A stretch of DNA of 42,766 nt, from positions 1-42,766 of the IMG/VR virus record IMGVR_UViG_3300047491_000422; one strand, 5' to 3'. This stretch comes from a virus. Positions 41,484 through 42,766 of this stretch are shown here, piece after piece. Every line of letters begins with the position of its first letter. Position 1 is the first letter of the stretch. Made by a program: the position numbers and the translations under genes. The notes beneath the pieces are model-generated. The model saw nothing but the letters and a program-made list of their open reading frames with translations. It made no database searches and was not told the DNA's origin.

Positions 41484-41750
41484 ATAATCTTAGCTTACAT
41501 ATTTCCTAGAGATTCTACATAGTCTAGGAGTAGTTATTTATATAAATATAAATCAAAAACCTTAGGTAAGTTTTTGAAATATAGTTGTGTTGAAGAAGAT
41601 AACTTAATAATTCTTGTTGAACTTCCTTTGACTACAGAATACAAAATAAAAATGCAGGAGGAGTTTTTAGAGTTGGATTTAAAAAAACTGAAGATCAGAG
41701 AAATTGAATTCCCATCTAGATTTAAGAAGAGGGTAAGAGAAATACTTTAG
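41484..41750 (+). pseudogene. Broken gene: ATA in place of a start codon and an internal TAG
   Basis: AGGAGG (41471-41476) is seven bases before ATA at 41484, in the position expected of ATG. The frame then reads ILAYIFPRDST, a TAG stop (41520-41522), and continues open for 75 codons as SRSSYLYKYKSKTLGKFLKY and on to IEFPSRFKKRVREIL. It ends TAG 41748-41750. The second part could start at TTG 41574. TAG is a normal stop elsewhere in this window, so suppression is unlikely as a general rule. It reads as a recently inactivated small gene, or as one that starts at an ATA codon with a short product. Confidence 0.45.
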
Positions 41751-41826
41751 ATCTCTGGAATGAATTCTGTGAGAGTTAAATTAATTTTTTTAATTTTTTT
41801 AATTCTAAATTTTTAAATTTAAAGGT

Positions 41827-41880
41827 AAGCTCCAAGAGTTTTTGTCACCTGTACAAAAATTTTTTGGAGCTTTTTTATTT
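41827..41880 (+). terminator. Strong Rho-independent terminator
   Basis: AAGCTCCAA (41827-41835) pairs with TTGGAGCTT (41864-41872) and the interior TTTTTGT/ACAAAAA also pairs, giving a long hairpin followed by TTTTATTTT. It ends any transcript from the promoter at 41435. Confidence 0.9.
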
Positions 41881-41982
41881 TAAAATAAAATTAAAATTTA
41901 AGAAAAAAATTTCTGCTACTAAGGAACCTCGTAAAGCGGGAGGAAACAAAACTCTCAAAACTTGCCAAATCGGAAATCCCAC

Positions 41983-42163
41983 TTGACTGTTGCTCGTCAA
42001 TTGACAAACCGCACACATTTTTCTTTGTCCAGCTGGTTTAATCGTTTAAACCCTTGACGGGCTTTTGTCAAGCTTGACATATAAGCTTGACAGGTGATTT
42101 GTAAACTGCATGGGTGAAGAGCTTGACATTATTTGTAAATTGCACCGGTAAAGCACACTTGAC
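41983..42163. repeat. Cluster of TTGAC half-sites
   Basis: TTGAC occurs on the plus strand at 41983, 42001, 42054, 42074, 42087, 42123 and 42159, and as GTCAA at 41996 and 42067. Two pairs form palindromes: GTCAATTGAC (41996-42005) and GTCAAGCTTGAC (42067-42078). The last three are exactly 36 bases apart, with CTTGACA and ATTTGTAAA partly repeated. Confidence 0.75.
42035..42052 (-). promoter_or_regulatory. Operator-like site 4
   Basis: GGTTTAATCGTTTAAACC, arms GGTTTAA and TTAAACC around a short centre. Its core TTAATCGTTTAA is identical to site 3 and the complement of sites 1 and 2, about 16 kb away. It sits inside the TTGAC cluster. Confidence 0.6.
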
Positions 42164-42247
42164 AGGTGATTTATCTCCTGCCGTGTATTATAGGATACGT
42201 GATACACTATATATGGGAATTAAAACCGTAAAATTTCCAATAAACTT

Positions 42248-42333
42248 GTCGGAAAATTTTACATGTACGTAAGTCATTATATACCATAGACTTATAACAA
42301 TTACACTTTTATACTGTCGGAAAACCTTACAAG
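42248..42333 (+). repeat. Two copies of GTCGGAAAA-N2-TTACA
   Basis: GTCGGAAAATTTTACATG (42248-42265) and GTCGGAAAACCTTACAAG (42316-42333) share 15 of 18 bases. The first also forms an inverted repeat with GTAAAATTTCC at 42229. They look like regulator sites upstream of the small tandem genes. Confidence 0.6.
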
Positions 42334-42435
42334 GTGCTATCGCAGACTTGCGAAACTGCTATTGCATTAGCCATTTATCGTTTGGCATGGTAGTTGCGAT
42401 ATTATATAGGCATAACAATAACGAAGGGAACGAAA

Positions 42436-42618
42436 ATGAAAAGTTTATGCGTGGGAGTAGAGTTTAGGCTAAAAAAACTACGAGTCAATCCCAGGCTTTA
42501 TCAGTTTGGGATACGCAAGGAAAAAGTGCGCCATATTATGGTATGGGGGATAACAATATATTGTTATAAAGTTGTTTTCGGATATGCAATCCGAAAAAGA
42601 ACCGTAGGGGGGAACTAA
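42436..42618 (+). CDS. Small basic protein, first of a tandem pair
   Basis: A 60-residue Lys/Arg-rich protein starting MKSLCVGVEFRLKKLRVNPR. The start at 42436, after AAGGGAACGAAA, is preferred over an upstream in-frame ATG because the copy downstream has the same start context. Between the copies the first 10 codons differ by one in-frame three-base insertion, one silent change (TGC/TGT) and one Val/Thr codon change; this supports protein coding. Function is unknown. No transmembrane segment is certain, although ITIYCYKVVFGYAI is hydrophobic. Confidence 0.6.
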   Translation: MKSLCVGVEFRLKKLRVNPRLYQFGIRKEKVRHIMVWGITIYCYKVVFGYAIRKRTVGGN

Positions 42619-42766
42619 AATGAAAATCAGTTTATGTACGGGAGTAGAGTTTAGGCTAAAAAAACTACGAGTCAATCCCAGGCTTTATCAGTTTGGGATA
42701 CGCAAGGAAAAAGTGCGCCATATTATGGTATGGGGGATAACAATATATTGTTATAAAGTTGTTTTC
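42453..42766 (+). repeat. Tandem duplication at right edge
   Basis: 42453-42579 and 42640-42766 are identical over 127 bases, offset 187. The second copy runs into the window end, so the real repeat is longer and more copies may follow. Within each copy are inverted repeats (ATCCCA/TGGGAT, CCATATTATGG, and an 18-base perfect palindrome ATAACAATATATTGTTAT). Confidence 0.95.
42620..42766 (+). CDS. Small basic protein, second copy, cut by window end
   Basis: Begins MKISLCTGVEFRLKKLRVNP, a paralogue of the preceding gene; it follows GGGGGGAACTAAA. 49 codons are visible and the frame is open to the last base. From the eighth codon onward it is identical in DNA to the first copy. Confidence 0.6.
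   Translation, partial: MKISLCTGVEFRLKKLRVNPRLYQFGIRKEKVRHIMVWGITIYCYKVVF

Larger units (their letters stand above)
41881..42435. other. Noncoding control region with repeats
   Basis: About 555 bases without a supported gene. It contains nine TTGAC/GTCAA half-sites (41983-42163), operator-like site 4 (42035-42052), inverted repeats around GTAAAATTT and GGAAAATTTTAC (42229-42262), two copies of GTCGGAAAA-N2-TTACA, a TCGCA/TGCGA hairpin near 42340 and no ORF with a good ribosome binding site. It may be a second origin or the control region for the small tandem genes to the right. Confidence 0.55.

Noticed and set aside
41484-41750. Genome-wide TAG recoding
   Set aside because: TAG ends several clearly supported genes (for example at 375, 13584 and 26373), so the internal TAG is local.
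42085-42192. 36-bp periodic repeats resembling a CRISPR array
   Set aside because: Only three units, bodies diverge, no spacers separate them and no cas genes are present; they fit iteron- or operator-type repeats.
25801-42766. Lysogeny module
   Set aside because: No integrase, attachment site or CI/Cro pair was found; a single XRE regulator is not enough.

Overview
The window is a large part of a tailed double-stranded DNA bacteriophage genome (Caudoviricetes). It is probably a siphovirus: it has lambda-like head genes and a long tape-measure gene, and no sheath or contractile baseplate gene. The DNA is AT-rich. Genes are packed with ATGA overlaps and mostly have AGGAGG-type ribosome binding sites. 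The sequence does not identify the host. I recognise no integrase, excisionase, CI-type repressor pair, ParA, tRNA gene or endolysin.

Layout. (1) 67-2414: small membrane or lysis-like and tail-accessory genes, ending in a LamG-like putative receptor-binding protein. (2) 2404-9788: packaging and head genes in lambda order: small and large terminase, gpW-like connector, portal, S49 protease with a nested scaffold gene, decoration protein, major capsid protein, then a strong terminator. (3) 9836-22448: tail genes: gpZ-like and gpU-like proteins, two consecutive tail-tube-like proteins, the G/GT tail chaperone pair joined by a -1 slippery site, tape measure, tail-tip proteins, a beta-propeller protein and a PKD-repeat protein. 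(4) 22592-25800 on the minus strand: a DnaQ-like exonuclease and a primase-polymerase/SF3 helicase. (5) 25801-26196: a divergent control region with iterons and operator-like repeats, probably an origin. (6) 26197-41407 on the plus strand: early DNA-metabolism genes: ParB-like protein, SNF2-type helicase, family A DNA polymerase, C5 cytosine methyltransferase, ATP-dependent DNA ligase, VRR-NUC-like nuclease, XRE regulator, ThyX and a Cas4/RecB-like nuclease, with many small unknown genes between them. (7) 41408-42766: mostly noncoding, with a promoter, a broken gene, a strong terminator, a dense cluster of TTGAC half-sites, and two tandem copies of a small gene, the second cut by the window end.

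How it works together. The replication block encodes priming, unwinding, synthesis with proofreading, ligation, nuclease functions and dTMP synthesis. The head and tail block resembles lambda, with added domains: a DUF2793-like insertion in the decoration protein, an accessory module shared by a tube-like protein and a tail-tip protein, and a propeller followed by PKD repeats. A 12-bp motif (TTAAACGATTAA or its complement) lies at the divergent origin region and again about 16 kb away near the right end. A related half-site lies in a long hairpin just before the XRE regulator gene, which suggests a small regulatory circuit.

The features most worth a second look are the tandem paralogues and half-site cluster at the right end, the broken gene at 41484-41750 with an ATA start and an internal TAG, the PKD domain split across two reading frames next to a perfect 171-bp duplication, the module shared between tail proteins, and the operator circuit.
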